A stretch of 43,544 bases of DNA from Verrucomicrobiota bacterium (GTDB taxonomy: Bacteria; Verrucomicrobiota; Verrucomicrobiia; Opitutales; Opitutaceae), in NCBI GenBank assembly GCA_016871775.1, contig VHCI01000017.1, forward strand, positions 1-43,544, in the 5' to 3' direction. The notes below the pieces were generated by a model, which did not search any database, had not been told where the DNA came from, and worked only from the letters and a program-made list of their open reading frames with translations. Both the position numbers and the translations under genes were made by a program. Below, piece by piece: positions 8,117 to 16,084 of this stretch; the stretch's first letter is position 1, and every line of letters begins with the position of its first letter.

Positions 8117-8130
8117 GGGACCCGAGTCCC
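8117..8130 (+). terminator. Small hairpin after the amino-sugar cluster
   Basis: GGGAC-CCGA-GTCCC (5-bp stem, 4-base loop) begins three bases after the PIG-L stop. There is no following T-run, so it is at best a weak or factor-dependent terminator, or a 3'-end stabilising hairpin. Confidence 0.3.
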
Positions 8131-8174
8131 TCGGCCGGCGCAAGCACCGAGGAACTCCCGAAGGTCGATCAAGC

Positions 8175-8448
8175 TTAGACGTGGGGATCGCGGTTTGCCT
8201 GAACCCCGGGAAAGAGCGCGTAGCCGGCAAGTCCCAGCGTCGCGCCCACGCCCCCGCGAGCCCGAGCCGCAGATTTCCGGCCGCGATCGTAGCCAACGCG
8301 GCGAATAGAATCTATCCGCGGGGCCCAACTGCTCCGCGCATGGGAGGCCCGCGCCCGCGGCGATCAGCAGCACTAGGCCTACCAAGCACGCACCCAGCGG
8401 CCGGGCGCACCATTGCAGGGTGAACCAGGTGGACGGATCGTACGACAC
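8175..8448 (-). pseudogene. Decayed small two-TM membrane protein gene
   Basis: A minus-strand gene can be read from GTG 8448 to TAA 8175, but only by changing frame twice in the same direction. Frame one gives M-S-Y-D-P-S-T-W-F-T-L-Q-W, a first membrane helix (L-V-G-L-V-L-L-I-A-A-G) and R-F-Y-S-P. Near 8298-8305 it must shift to read A-L-A-T-I-A-A-G-N-L-R-L-G-L-A-G-A-W-A. Near 8238-8246 it shifts again to read T-L-G-L-A-G-Y-A-L-F-P-G-V and ends N-R-D-P-H-V. Restoring one base at each point would give 91 codons. The composite looks like a coherent small two-helix membrane protein. The two missing bases mean either a pseudogene or two sequence errors. The remainder of the 8114-8566 gap holds no other gene I can support. 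Confidence 0.5.
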
Positions 8449-8566
8449 GCTTCGTTGCGGACGCGTTCGGTGCCGACGCGCCAAGGCAAGAAATCAGGGA
8501 GAAGGATACCTTTGGCGTGGACGCTGCCGCGGTGTGCGCCACTCTCATGAAGGTTTTTCGTGCCCG

Positions 8567-9901
8567 ATGCGCATGCCCCTGCTGCTTCTCACCCTCCTGC
8601 TACCGTCCCTGTTCGCCGCCGCCCCCGCGGGCGACGCGCCCCGTTGGTACAAGGGAAACACCCACACCCACTCGCTCTGGAGCGACGGGGATGACTACCC
8701 GGAGATGATCGCCGACTGGTACAAGCGCGCTGGCTATCACTTCCTCGCGCTGTCGGACCACAACATACTGTCCGAGGGCACCTTCTGGTTCGAGTTGAAG
8801 GCCCCGGTGTCCCTCATGGGTGAGGTGGTGCAGCGTGGCGGCGGGGAGGTCCTGCAGAAGTACCTGCGGCGCTTCGGCGCGGATTGGGTGGAGTTGCGGG
8901 AGAACTCGGGCCGCCGCGAGGTGCGGCTGAAACCGCTGGCGGAGTTCGCGCCGCTTCTCAACGAGCCGGGCAGGTTCCTGCTCATCCCCGCGGAAGAGAT
9001 CAGTGGCGCGTGGTCCCGGCCGAAGTCAGAGACGGCCGCCGCGCTCACCAGTCCAGTCCACATCAATGTGACCAACCCCCGCGATCTCGTGCCCGCGGTG
9101 AACGCCGCGGACGCGATCACTGTGATGCAGCGCACGCTCGAGGCGGTGGATGCCCAGCGCGAGCGGACTGGCCAGCCGATGTTCGCCCACCTCAACCACC
9201 CGAACTTCCGCTGGGGCGTAACCGCCGAGGAGATGATGCGCGTTGAGCGGCTTCGGTTCTTCGAAGTCTACAACGGCCATCCCGGAGTCGAGAACGCGGG
9301 TGACGCCACCCGCCTCAGCATGGACGCGATGTGGGACGCGATCCTCGCGTTCCGCCTCTCCGAGCTCAATTTCAGCGTGGTCTACGGCGTGGCCACGGAT
9401 GATTCGCACCACTACCACAAGGTTGGTCCCGGCCGGAGCAGTTCCGGGCGCGGCTGGGTGATGGTGCGGGCCCGCCACCTGACCGCGGAGTCGCTGATTC
9501 GCGCGCTGGAGGCGGGTGATTTCTATGGCTCCTCGGGGGTGGCCCTGCGGGAGGTGGTGCGCGAATCAGGGCGGCTTGCCGTCGAGGTGGAGCCGGAGGC
9601 GGGGGTGTCGTACCGCATCCAGTTCATTGGCACCCGGCGCGGTTTCGAACGTCGCAGCGAGGAGATGACGGCACCCGCCGATGAGAAACCGGCCCGCCGC
9701 ACCCTCGCTCACCGCCGATATAGCCCGCAGGTAGGGGCCGTGCTTGCGGAGAGCACTGGCGCGCGCGCTGAATATCGCCTGCAGGGGGATGAACTCTACG
9801 TCCGCGCGAAGGTGATCTCTTCCAAGCCCAAGGCGGACGGGAGCGTGCCCGGCGAATGGGAGACGGCGTGGGTGCAGCCCATCGTCGGTGCCCGGCCCTG
9901 A
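8567..9901 (+). CDS. Exported PHP-domain metallohydrolase (CehA/McbA-like)
   Basis: 444 codons from ATG 8567; the frame is open further upstream but only this start gives a signal peptide (M-R-M-P-L-L-L-L-T-L-L-L-P-S, cleavage near A-A-A-P-A-G-D-A). The mature N-terminus carries the PHP metal motif N-T-H-T-H (31-35) with S-D-G-D (39-42). A-L-S-D-H-N (61-66), P-A-E-E (141-144), H165, N-H-P (210-212) and T-D-D-S-H-H (277-282) follow. These are the expected metal-binding positions of a polymerase/histidinol-phosphatase-type trinuclear site. The family contains phosphoesterases and amidohydrolases; the substrate is unknown. Residues after about 330 form a beta-rich tail. It is convergent with a sulfatase operon and probably works in the periplasm on a phosphorylated or glycan-derived substrate, though that is inference. 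Confidence 0.85.
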   Translation: MRMPLLLLTLLLPSLFAAAPAGDAPRWYKGNTHTHSLWSDGDDYPEMIADWYKRAGYHFLALSDHNILSEGTFWFELKAPVSLMGEVVQRGGGEVLQKYLRRFGADWVELRENSGRREVRLKPLAEFAPLLNEPGRFLLIPAEEISGAWSRPKSETAAALTSPVHINVTNPRDLVPAVNAADAITVMQRTLEAVDAQRERTGQPMFAHLNHPNFRWGVTAEEMMRVERLRFFEVYNGHPGVENAGDATRLSMDAMWDAILAFRLSELNFSVVYGVATDDSHHYHKVGPGRSSSGRGWVMVRARHLTAESLIRALEAGDFYGSSGVALREVVRESGRLAVEVEPEAGVSYRIQFIGTRRGFERRSEEMTAPADEKPARRTLAHRRYSPQVGAVLAESTGARAEYRLQGDELYVRAKVISSKPKADGSVPGEWETAWVQPIVGARP

Positions 9902-9907
9902 CGGGCC
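9894..9907. terminator. Short hairpin between convergent PHP and sulfatase genes
   Basis: GGCCC-TGAC-GGGCC, a 5-bp stem whose loop contains the PHP gene stop. It is followed by CTTAATT and lies at the convergent junction. It is weak as an intrinsic terminator but correctly placed. Confidence 0.3.
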
Positions 9908-9908
9908 C

Positions 9909-11342
9909 TTAATTCCGCTTCTGCTTTGCCTGCTTGGCGTCGGGATCAATCGCGCGGGGACGGTTGGCGGGGCCTGGTTTGGGCGCAGGCAGCTTTGCCA
10001 GCTGGGCGCGGGCCTCCGCCAGCGTGGAGGTGAGGGCGGGATCGGCGATCCGGTTGTGGTACTCCTCTGGGTCGTCGGCTCGCCAATAGAGCTCGCGGCC
10101 GAATTCGCCACCGCCCCATTCGGTGTAGCGCCAACGAGGCCCGATCACGGTGCGGCCCGCCACATCGAGCCGGCGGCCAAGGTCGTAGTGGTAGACGAGG
10201 CTGTGGGCGTGTCCGGTGCTGCTGGGGTTGGCGAGGAGCGGTCGCAGGGAGCGACCCTCGAGGCCCGCTGGCTTCGGCAAGCCGGCGAGGTCGACCAGCG
10301 TGGGGTAGACATCGAGCAGTTCTACTGGGGTGGAAACAACCGTGCCGTGGGGTATGCCGGGGCCCGCAGCGAGGAGCGGCACGCGGGTGGAGGCGTCAAA
10401 GGCGGTGAGTTTCGCCCACAGGCCCCCGTGGTCCCCGAGGTGGAAGCCGTGATCGCTGAAGAGCACCACGATCGTGGTCTCCGTGAGTTTTAAGCGGTCC
10501 AACTCATCGAGGACCAACCCCAGTTGCTCGTCGATGAACGAGACGCATGCGAGGTAGCCCTGGATCGCGGCGGCACGAGAGTCAGGCTGGGCGAAACCGG
10601 TTAGCTCCGTCTGCAACGCGATCGGCGGAACCTCGCGCAGCGGCAGCTCCGCGGGGAGGGGGATGCTGGCGGGAGGGTAGAGATCGAAGAACCGGCGGGG
10701 CGCCGTCCACGGGAGGTGCGGCTTGTGGAAGCCGAGGGCGAGGAAGAAAGATCCGCCCGCGGCCGCGCGCTCCCCGAGCAGGCGGCGAATGGTGCGGGCG
10801 TTCAGGCCGTCGCGCGTGCGGGAGCCGTCCGAGCTGAGGACGTGCGCGCGGGGCCGGCCGTCCCCGCCGCCATACCGCGACTCGATTGCCGCCTTCTCCT
10901 CCGGGTCCTCACCTGCACCGTCCTCGTATTGATCCCACGCCGCGGGGTCACTCGTGCGCACACTGTGGAAGACCTTCCCCACGCCGGCCGTGAAATAGCC
11001 CTGACGGCGGAAGTGTTCCGGCAACAGCACCGCGTCCGGAAGCGCGGTCCGCGCGGGGGTACCGAGGATGTAGACCCCGCTGGTCTCCGGCCGGCGCCCG
11101 CTTAGGAAGGACACCCGGCTCGGATTGCAGAGCGTGTACTGGGCATACGCGCGATCAAAGCGGGCGCCCCGCGCCGCCAGGCGGTCGATCGCCGGGGACT
11201 TGACGTGCCCGTGCCCGTAGGCGCCCAGCAGAGTGTTCAGGTCGTCGACAACGACCAGTAGCACGTTCGACGGGGTCGGTGCCGCTGCCCCGCTGGAGGC
11301 GAGGACAAGACCGAGCGGAAGCAGGCGCAGGAGGCGAAGCAT
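9909..11342 (-). CDS. Exported sulfatase, iduronate-2-sulfatase-like (third in operon)
   Basis: 477 codons from ATG 11340-11342; this start gives a signal peptide (M-L-R-L-L-R-L-L-P-L-G-L-V-L-A-S-S). The alkaline-phosphatase-superfamily core follows: V-V-D-D-L-N (31-36) for calcium, and C72-N-P-S-R, the C-x-P-x-R signature where Cys is converted to formylglycine. G-F-H-K-P-H-L-P-W and F-S-D-H-G-F-H-L-G-D-H-G are the later active-site motifs. The H-K-P-H-L-P and D-H-G-F-x-L-G-D-H patterns are those of the iduronate-2-sulfatase-like subfamily (S1_7). Such enzymes desulfate glycosaminoglycans or algal/fucose-rich polysaccharides in the periplasm. It starts 11 bp after the stop of the preceding sulfatase gene, so it is co-transcribed. 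The Lys-rich C-terminus (K-Q-A-K-Q-K-R-N) is low-complexity. Confidence 0.93.
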   Translation of the reverse strand: MLRLLRLLPLGLVLASSGAAAPTPSNVLLVVVDDLNTLLGAYGHGHVKSPAIDRLAARGARFDRAYAQYTLCNPSRVSFLSGRRPETSGVYILGTPARTALPDAVLLPEHFRRQGYFTAGVGKVFHSVRTSDPAAWDQYEDGAGEDPEEKAAIESRYGGGDGRPRAHVLSSDGSRTRDGLNARTIRRLLGERAAAGGSFFLALGFHKPHLPWTAPRRFFDLYPPASIPLPAELPLREVPPIALQTELTGFAQPDSRAAAIQGYLACVSFIDEQLGLVLDELDRLKLTETTIVVLFSDHGFHLGDHGGLWAKLTAFDASTRVPLLAAGPGIPHGTVVSTPVELLDVYPTLVDLAGLPKPAGLEGRSLRPLLANPSSTGHAHSLVYHYDLGRRLDVAGRTVIGPRWRYTEWGGGEFGRELYWRADDPEEYHNRIADPALTSTLAEARAQLAKLPAPKPGPANRPRAIDPDAKQAKQKRN

Positions 11343-11353
11343 CGGGGAAGATC

Positions 11354-12826
11354 CTAGCGAGGGAGGGCGCCACGCCAACCGGTCCGCCATTGCGTCATCA
11401 GGCGTTGGACGAGCGTCTGCTGCCCAGGCTCGGCCGCAAGGTTCTGGTTCTCCTGCGGATCAGCCTGATGATCGTAGAGCTCGATGGCCTCCACCTTCGC
11501 GGGGTTGCCCCGCTCGACCCAGACCGTGAAGCGATGGCGCTCGGTCCGCATCGAGTAGCCCATTAGGTTACGGCCGCCATTCGAGCGCGGATACTGGCTG
11601 AAGGCGGCGGTCTTCCACGGACGATCGGGCTGCTCGAGGACGGGTTTTAAGCTCCAACCCTCGAGGTGGCCGGGCAGTGGCAAACCAGCGAGGTCGGCGA
11701 GGGTGGGATAGATGTCGACGAACTCCACCAAGGCCCGCGACTTGGCGCCGGCCGTCCCCAGCCAAGGGGCGGAGAGCAGGAGCGGGGCGTTGGTGTCGTT
11801 CTCGGAGTTCGAGTGTTTGCACCAAGCATCATGCTCCCCGAGCTTCCAGCCGTGGTCGCCCCAGAGAACGATCATCGTGTTCTGCCTCAAGCCGGAGCGC
11901 TCAAGCTCGTCGAGCACGCGGCCGAGTTGCGCGTCCATATAACTGATGGCAGCATAGTAGCCGTGCTTAAGCTGGCGAGCGAGGTCATCGGGGATCGGGC
12001 CCTCGGGAATCCCGTGGTAGGAGCGCAACTCCCCTCCGGGTAAAATCGCGTACTCGGGCGCTCCACGGGGCCGGAAGCGGTTGGGTGCGAGGGTGATCTT
12101 CGCGGGATCGTAGAGGTCCCAGTACTTCTTGGGCGCCACGAACGGGAGGTGCGGCTTGGCGAAGCCGACGGCGAGGAAGAAGGGGGCGCTCTTCTTCCCG
12201 AGTTCGCGCAGGGTCTCCACCGCGAGATCCGCGGTGCGGCCGTCAGTGTAGTAATTATCAGGAACGTCCGCCGACTCGAAAGCCGGACCGCGGGGGCCCT
12301 TCGCCGCCTTCCGCGCGGCCCTCCGGTCGCCAGGTGCGGCCGCGGCCGGCGCCCGCTGCGTGAGGGCCACGTTCTCAGGCCGCGCGTAGGCCCCGCTGGC
12401 CCTCGGCGTTTGCCACGGCACGGACCAAGTGGGTGCGTCGTCAAAGCCCCCGTGGAAGATCTTGCCCATCCCCTGCACGAAGTAGCCATGCTGCTTGAAG
12501 TGCTGGCCGACCGTCACGACGTCCGGCAGTGCCTTGCGGAAGTGCGTCTCGAGATCCCAGACCTTGCTGGTGTCGGGACGGGTACCGGTCATCACGGCGG
12601 TCCGGGACGGGGAGCATACGGCCTGCTGGCAGTAGGCGCGGGTGAAGGTCACGCCCGCGCGGGCAAGGCGGTCGAGGTTGGGGCTGCGCACATAACCCGC
12701 GCCATAGGCGCCGAACTCCGGCCGGAGGTCGTCCACGGCAAAGAACAGCACGTTGGGCTTGGTCGGACGCTCGGCCGCGGTCGCAGCGAAGTTGCCGCAC
12801 AGGGTCAGGATGAGGAGGACACGCAT
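11354..12826 (-). CDS. Exported sulfatase, iduronate-2-sulfatase-like (second in operon)
   Basis: 490 codons from ATG 12824-12826. A signal peptide (M-R-V-L-L-I-L-T-L-C-G-N-F-A-A-T-A-A) precedes P-N-V-L-F-F-A-V-D-D-L-R-P. The formylglycine site is C71-S-P-S-R, with T-G-T-R-P-D-T just after. F-A-K-P-H-L-P-F and G-D-H-G-W-K-L-G-E-H are later active-site motifs. Overall it matches S1_7, iduronate-2-sulfatase-like, as the downstream gene does, but the two differ enough to suggest different sulfate positions or substrates. An Ala/Arg-rich insert around residues 150-180 has no obvious role. It starts 15 bp after the upstream sulfatase stop. A maturase (formylglycine-generating enzyme or anSME) is not in the window. 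Confidence 0.93.
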   Translation of the reverse strand: MRVLLILTLCGNFAATAAERPTKPNVLFFAVDDLRPEFGAYGAGYVRSPNLDRLARAGVTFTRAYCQQAVCSPSRTAVMTGTRPDTSKVWDLETHFRKALPDVVTVGQHFKQHGYFVQGMGKIFHGGFDDAPTWSVPWQTPRASGAYARPENVALTQRAPAAAAPGDRRAARKAAKGPRGPAFESADVPDNYYTDGRTADLAVETLRELGKKSAPFFLAVGFAKPHLPFVAPKKYWDLYDPAKITLAPNRFRPRGAPEYAILPGGELRSYHGIPEGPIPDDLARQLKHGYYAAISYMDAQLGRVLDELERSGLRQNTMIVLWGDHGWKLGEHDAWCKHSNSENDTNAPLLLSAPWLGTAGAKSRALVEFVDIYPTLADLAGLPLPGHLEGWSLKPVLEQPDRPWKTAAFSQYPRSNGGRNLMGYSMRTERHRFTVWVERGNPAKVEAIELYDHQADPQENQNLAAEPGQQTLVQRLMTQWRTGWRGALPR

Positions 12827-12841
12827 CGAGGGAAAGCGGGT

Positions 12842-14761
12842 TTAGTCCTTGGTGTTCTTGCGGCGGCCTTTGGCCTTGCGCACGCCCTCGCCCTCGGGGG
12901 CGGCGGCAGGCGCACCGGTGAGGTTGGCGATCTGGCGCGGGATGTACGAGTCGTAGCGCGTATCCGGGGCGGGACCCTGCGGATTCATCGTGCGCACCAC
13001 CTCGTGCAGCGGCGCGGCCTTGGCGCCGAGGGCCTCGACCGCGGCGAGGGCGGACGTAGAAACGAAAAACCCGTTTTGAGCGGGCGGGAGCAACTCGCGG
13101 AGCGCGGCCAAGGCACCCGGCAACTCCGCTGGGGGGCCGTCCTGCGCGAGCGCCTGTGCCGCCACGATCCGCACCAGACGGGAGCCGTCGCGGAGCGCCT
13201 CCCGCAGGGGGGCGACCGCGGCGTTGACGGCGAAGGGCCCCCGCATCAGCAGCCCGAGCGCGGCCCAGTGCCGTACCGCCGAGTCGCCGTCCGCGAGCAA
13301 CGCGCCCAGACGCGGAATCGCGGCCGGATCGAGCCCCGAGGCGAGGTCCGCTGCGGCGTAGATGCGACCGAACGGGAAGCGCGCCTCGTCGCGCGCGAAG
13401 TCATACGGAGTCGTGCCGGCGGCACGGCTGTGAATCTCTCCCTCCGGCAGGAAGCCGAGGTCGCGGACGCGCTCAGCGTGGCCGCGCATCTCCTCGCGCA
13501 ATCGCTCGAGGATGGCGCGGTGGACCGCCGAACTCGCGAGGTTGCGCACCTCGTCGGGATCGCCCTGCAAGTCGTAGAGCTCCTCCGGCGCCTTCGGCGT
13601 GCGCCAAAAGAGGGATTGCGCCTCGGTGGCCTGTCCGGCGTCGAAGCGCTCCCGCCAGATTTGGGTCGTCGGGGTCTGGAATTGGTAGTCCACTCGCTGG
13701 CCCTGGGAGACGTGCTGGTGGAAGTTGCGCAGGTAGACGTAGCGGCCGTCCGTGACGCTCCGCACCGCGTCCATCCGCTCGTCCATCCGCCCGCGCGCGC
13801 CGTGGAGGAATTTGGGGCCCGCGACCTGGTGCGGCCCGGCGAAGGCGTGTCCCTGCATATAGGCCGGCGGCTTCACCCCCGCAATGCTCAGCACGGTCGG
13901 CGCGAGGTCGACGAAGCTGACGAGGCGGTCCGAGCGCCCGCCGGGCTGGTACTCCTTCGGCGCGAGCGGCCGCCACTTGGGCGGGAAAAAGACGACCATC
14001 GGCACGTGCAGGCCGGAGTTCGAGGGCCAGCGTTTGCTGCGGGGCATCCCGCTGCCGTGGTCCCCGTAGTAGAACACGATCGTGTCCTCGGCTAGACCCG
14101 CCGCCTCCAGCTCGCGCAGGCGCGCGCCCGCGTCGGCGTCGGCCTCGCTCACCTTGTCGTAGTACTGCGCCCAGTCCTGCCGCACCTCGGGGGTGTCCGG
14201 GTGATAGGCCGGCACGCGCACCTTTGTCGGATCGGTGATCGCCTGATGCGGCCGAGTGCGGATCTGGCTCTCGTGGCTCTTGGTGGAGTTGAAGATGGCG
14301 AAGAACGGGCGCCCCGCAGGGCGGTTGCGCCAGTGGGCCTGCCCAGAGGAGTCATCCCAGACGCCCTCGGGCTTGCGGAGATTATAGTCCTCCTTGCTGT
14401 TGTTGGTCGCGTAGTAGCCTGTGTCGCGCAGGAACTGGGGATACATCCGCTGGCCGGCCCCCAGCGTGACCATCGAGCGCATATGCAGGCCGCCGCTGCT
14501 CTGCGCGTAAAGGCCCGAGATGATTGCGGTGCGCGCCGGAGCGCACACGGGATGTACGGACCACGCCCGGCGGAAGATCATCCCCTTGGCCGCGAGCGCG
14601 TCGACGTTGGGCGTCCGCGCCAGCTGGTCCCCGTAGCAGCCCATCTCGATTCCGTGGTCCTCGCTGGTCAGCCAGAGGATGTTCGGCCGATCCGCGGCGC
14701 GCGCGGGCAAGGCGAGCAGGAGGAGCCAAAGGGCGGGACGGACGAGGGCGGGGAGGATCAT
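12842..14761 (-). CDS. Exported sulfatase with C-terminal HEAT-like region (first in operon)
   Basis: 639 codons from ATG 14759-14761, which gives a signal peptide (M-I-L-P-A-L-V-R-P-A-L-W-L-L-L-L-A-L-P). The core begins R-P-N-I-L-W-L-T-S-E-D-H-G. The S-E-D motif replacing D-D and the C73-A-P-A-R site are typical of the heparan N-sulfatase-like group (S1_8). Y-G-D-H-G-S-G-M-P is the later metal/active-site motif. Residues about 470-610 are Ala/Leu-rich repeats (W-A-A-L-G-L-L-M-R-G-P, then V-A-A-Q-A-L-A-Q-D-G) resembling HEAT repeats, seen in some proteins of this group. The tail is basic (K-A-K-G-R-R-K-N-T-K-D). It is the promoter-proximal member of a three-sulfatase run; 80 bp separate it from the aguA stop, so an own promoter or read-through from aguA are both possible. 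Confidence 0.92.
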   Translation of the reverse strand: MILPALVRPALWLLLLALPARAADRPNILWLTSEDHGIEMGCYGDQLARTPNVDALAAKGMIFRRAWSVHPVCAPARTAIISGLYAQSSGGLHMRSMVTLGAGQRMYPQFLRDTGYYATNNSKEDYNLRKPEGVWDDSSGQAHWRNRPAGRPFFAIFNSTKSHESQIRTRPHQAITDPTKVRVPAYHPDTPEVRQDWAQYYDKVSEADADAGARLRELEAAGLAEDTIVFYYGDHGSGMPRSKRWPSNSGLHVPMVVFFPPKWRPLAPKEYQPGGRSDRLVSFVDLAPTVLSIAGVKPPAYMQGHAFAGPHQVAGPKFLHGARGRMDERMDAVRSVTDGRYVYLRNFHQHVSQGQRVDYQFQTPTTQIWRERFDAGQATEAQSLFWRTPKAPEELYDLQGDPDEVRNLASSAVHRAILERLREEMRGHAERVRDLGFLPEGEIHSRAAGTTPYDFARDEARFPFGRIYAAADLASGLDPAAIPRLGALLADGDSAVRHWAALGLLMRGPFAVNAAVAPLREALRDGSRLVRIVAAQALAQDGPPAELPGALAALRELLPPAQNGFFVSTSALAAVEALGAKAAPLHEVVRTMNPQGPAPDTRYDSYIPRQIANLTGAPAAAPEGEGVRKAKGRRKNTKD

Positions 14762-14841
14762 AGGGTGCTGGCGCGGCGACCGCCGCGCGGCACGATGAGT
14801 TTGCGTGCGGAGGCGACGCAAGTCCGGTCTCCGCGCCCTGC

Positions 14842-15924
14842 TCAGGCCGGCTGCTGCTGAGTCAGGCAGTGCAGGGTGCCGAAACCGAGCACGAGGTCGG
14901 CGGCGTGGATGCCGACCACCTTCCGCTCCGGGAACAGCTCGGCGAGCGTCCCGAGCGCGATCCGGTCGTTTGGATCATTGAAGGTGGGCACGAGCACGTA
15001 GGCGTTCCCGATGTAGAAGTTCGCGTAGCTGGCTGGCAGCCGCATCCCGTCGAACTGCTGAGGCCCGGGCATCGGCAGGGCAACCACCTCGGGCTTCGAG
15101 CCGTCCTCCAGCCGCAGATCTCGGATGCGTTCCCAGTTCTCAGCGAGCGGCCGGTAGTTTACGTCCCGGCGATTATCCTCGCGGATCAGCACGACCGTGC
15201 GCGGGTTCACGAAGCGGCACAGGTCGTCGACGTGTCCGTGGGTGTCATCGCCGACGAGGCCGTCGCCGAGCCAGAAGACGTTGGTGGCGCCGAGGTTCGC
15301 CTTCACCACCCGTTCGAACTCCGCGCGGCCAACGCCGGGGTTGCGCACCTGCACCCTGGGGTGGAGGTAGCACTCCTCAGTGGTGAGGATGGTGCCGCGC
15401 CCGTTCACGTCGATCCCTCCGCCCTCAAGCACGAAGGGGCGGCCGTCCTCGCGGGTCGCCTCGAAGAGGGTCTGGCCCAGCCGGCGGGCCGCGATCTCCG
15501 GCACCCGGTGGTCGTGCTGCCAATCCCGGTACTTGGCCCACGCGTTGAAGTGGAAATGCACGATCGCGGTCTCGCGGCCGCGGCCGCGGGGCCGCTGCAC
15601 GAAGATGGGGCCGCTGTCCCGGGTCCACCCGCGGTTGGTGCGGTGGGGGACGAACTCGATCCGCGTGAGGTCGACGTGCGCGCGGCTCAGCACCCGACGG
15701 GCCTGAAGCTCCTCCCGGTGGTCATTGACTAGGATGCGGACAATTTCCCCCGCGGTGAGCTTGCGGACCATCTCGCCGTAGACCCAGTGGATGGTGGAGA
15801 GCTTATCTGGCCAGTCGGTTGGGTGATGGGGCCAGCCGAGCCAGGTGGCCTCGTGGCGCTCCCATTCAGCGGGCATCGCGAATCCAAGCTGGGTGGGGGA
15901 AGGGGAGGCGGCGGGAGCGGGCAT
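14842..15924 (-). CDS. aguA: Agmatine deiminase
   Basis: 360 codons from ATG 15922-15924. All landmarks of the agmatine deiminase/peptidyl-arginine deiminase-like fold are present. They are M-P-A-E-W-E-R-H-E-A-T-W-L-G-W-P (17-32), W-T-R-D-S-G-P (100-106), E-G-G-G-I-D (167-172), D-T-H-G-H-V-D-D (227-234) and the nucleophile in L-H-C353-L-T-Q-Q-Q-P. It converts agmatine to N-carbamoylputrescine plus ammonia in the cytosol. No aguB (N-carbamoylputrescine amidase) or arginine decarboxylase lies beside it. It is divergent from a deoxyhypusine-synthase-like gene and an ornithine-decarboxylase-family gene, so a polyamine role is well supported by context. Confidence 0.95.
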   Translation of the reverse strand: MPAPAASPSPTQLGFAMPAEWERHEATWLGWPHHPTDWPDKLSTIHWVYGEMVRKLTAGEIVRILVNDHREELQARRVLSRAHVDLTRIEFVPHRTNRGWTRDSGPIFVQRPRGRGRETAIVHFHFNAWAKYRDWQHDHRVPEIAARRLGQTLFEATREDGRPFVLEGGGIDVNGRGTILTTEECYLHPRVQVRNPGVGRAEFERVVKANLGATNVFWLGDGLVGDDTHGHVDDLCRFVNPRTVVLIREDNRRDVNYRPLAENWERIRDLRLEDGSKPEVVALPMPGPQQFDGMRLPASYANFYIGNAYVLVPTFNDPNDRIALGTLAELFPERKVVGIHAADLVLGFGTLHCLTQQQPA

Positions 15925-16072
15925 GGCGGCCGCGGATATGGGCTCCCCGCGCGCCGGGGCTCAAGCCCGGAACGCGCGTGGGCGGGCCGCGACCCCGCGG
16001 CGCCCGGCTGAATGGTGTGCGCGGCGCGCAAAAAGGTTTGCATGAGGGAGCGCGCCAGCCGAAGTGATCGCG

Positions 16073-16078
16073 TACTAT
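16073..16078 (+). promoter_or_regulatory. Candidate -10 box for a leaderless transcript
   Basis: TACTAT lies six bases before the ATG at 16085. If used as a -10 element, transcription would begin at or next to that ATG, giving a leaderless mRNA. No convincing -35 hexamer is seen at 17 bp, so this rests on spacing and the -10 match alone. Confidence 0.3.
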
Positions 16079-16084
16079 TCATCT

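Noticed and set aside
8106-8423. Plus-strand open frame in the gap before the PHP gene
   Set aside because: Arg/Pro-rich with no domain; the opposite strand holds the more convincing decayed membrane-protein gene.
11354-12826. Lipoprotein signal in the second sulfatase (L-T-L-C at residues 7-10)
   Set aside because: The residue before Cys is Leu, not Gly, Ala or Ser, so the lipobox is not satisfied; ordinary signal peptidase cleavage near A-T-A-A is more likely.
12149-14095. 648-codon plus-strand frame opposite two sulfatase genes
   Set aside because: The sulfatase frames on the minus strand have full active-site motifs and signals; the opposite frame is low-complexity Arg/Gly/Val-rich sequence typical of an antisense shadow.
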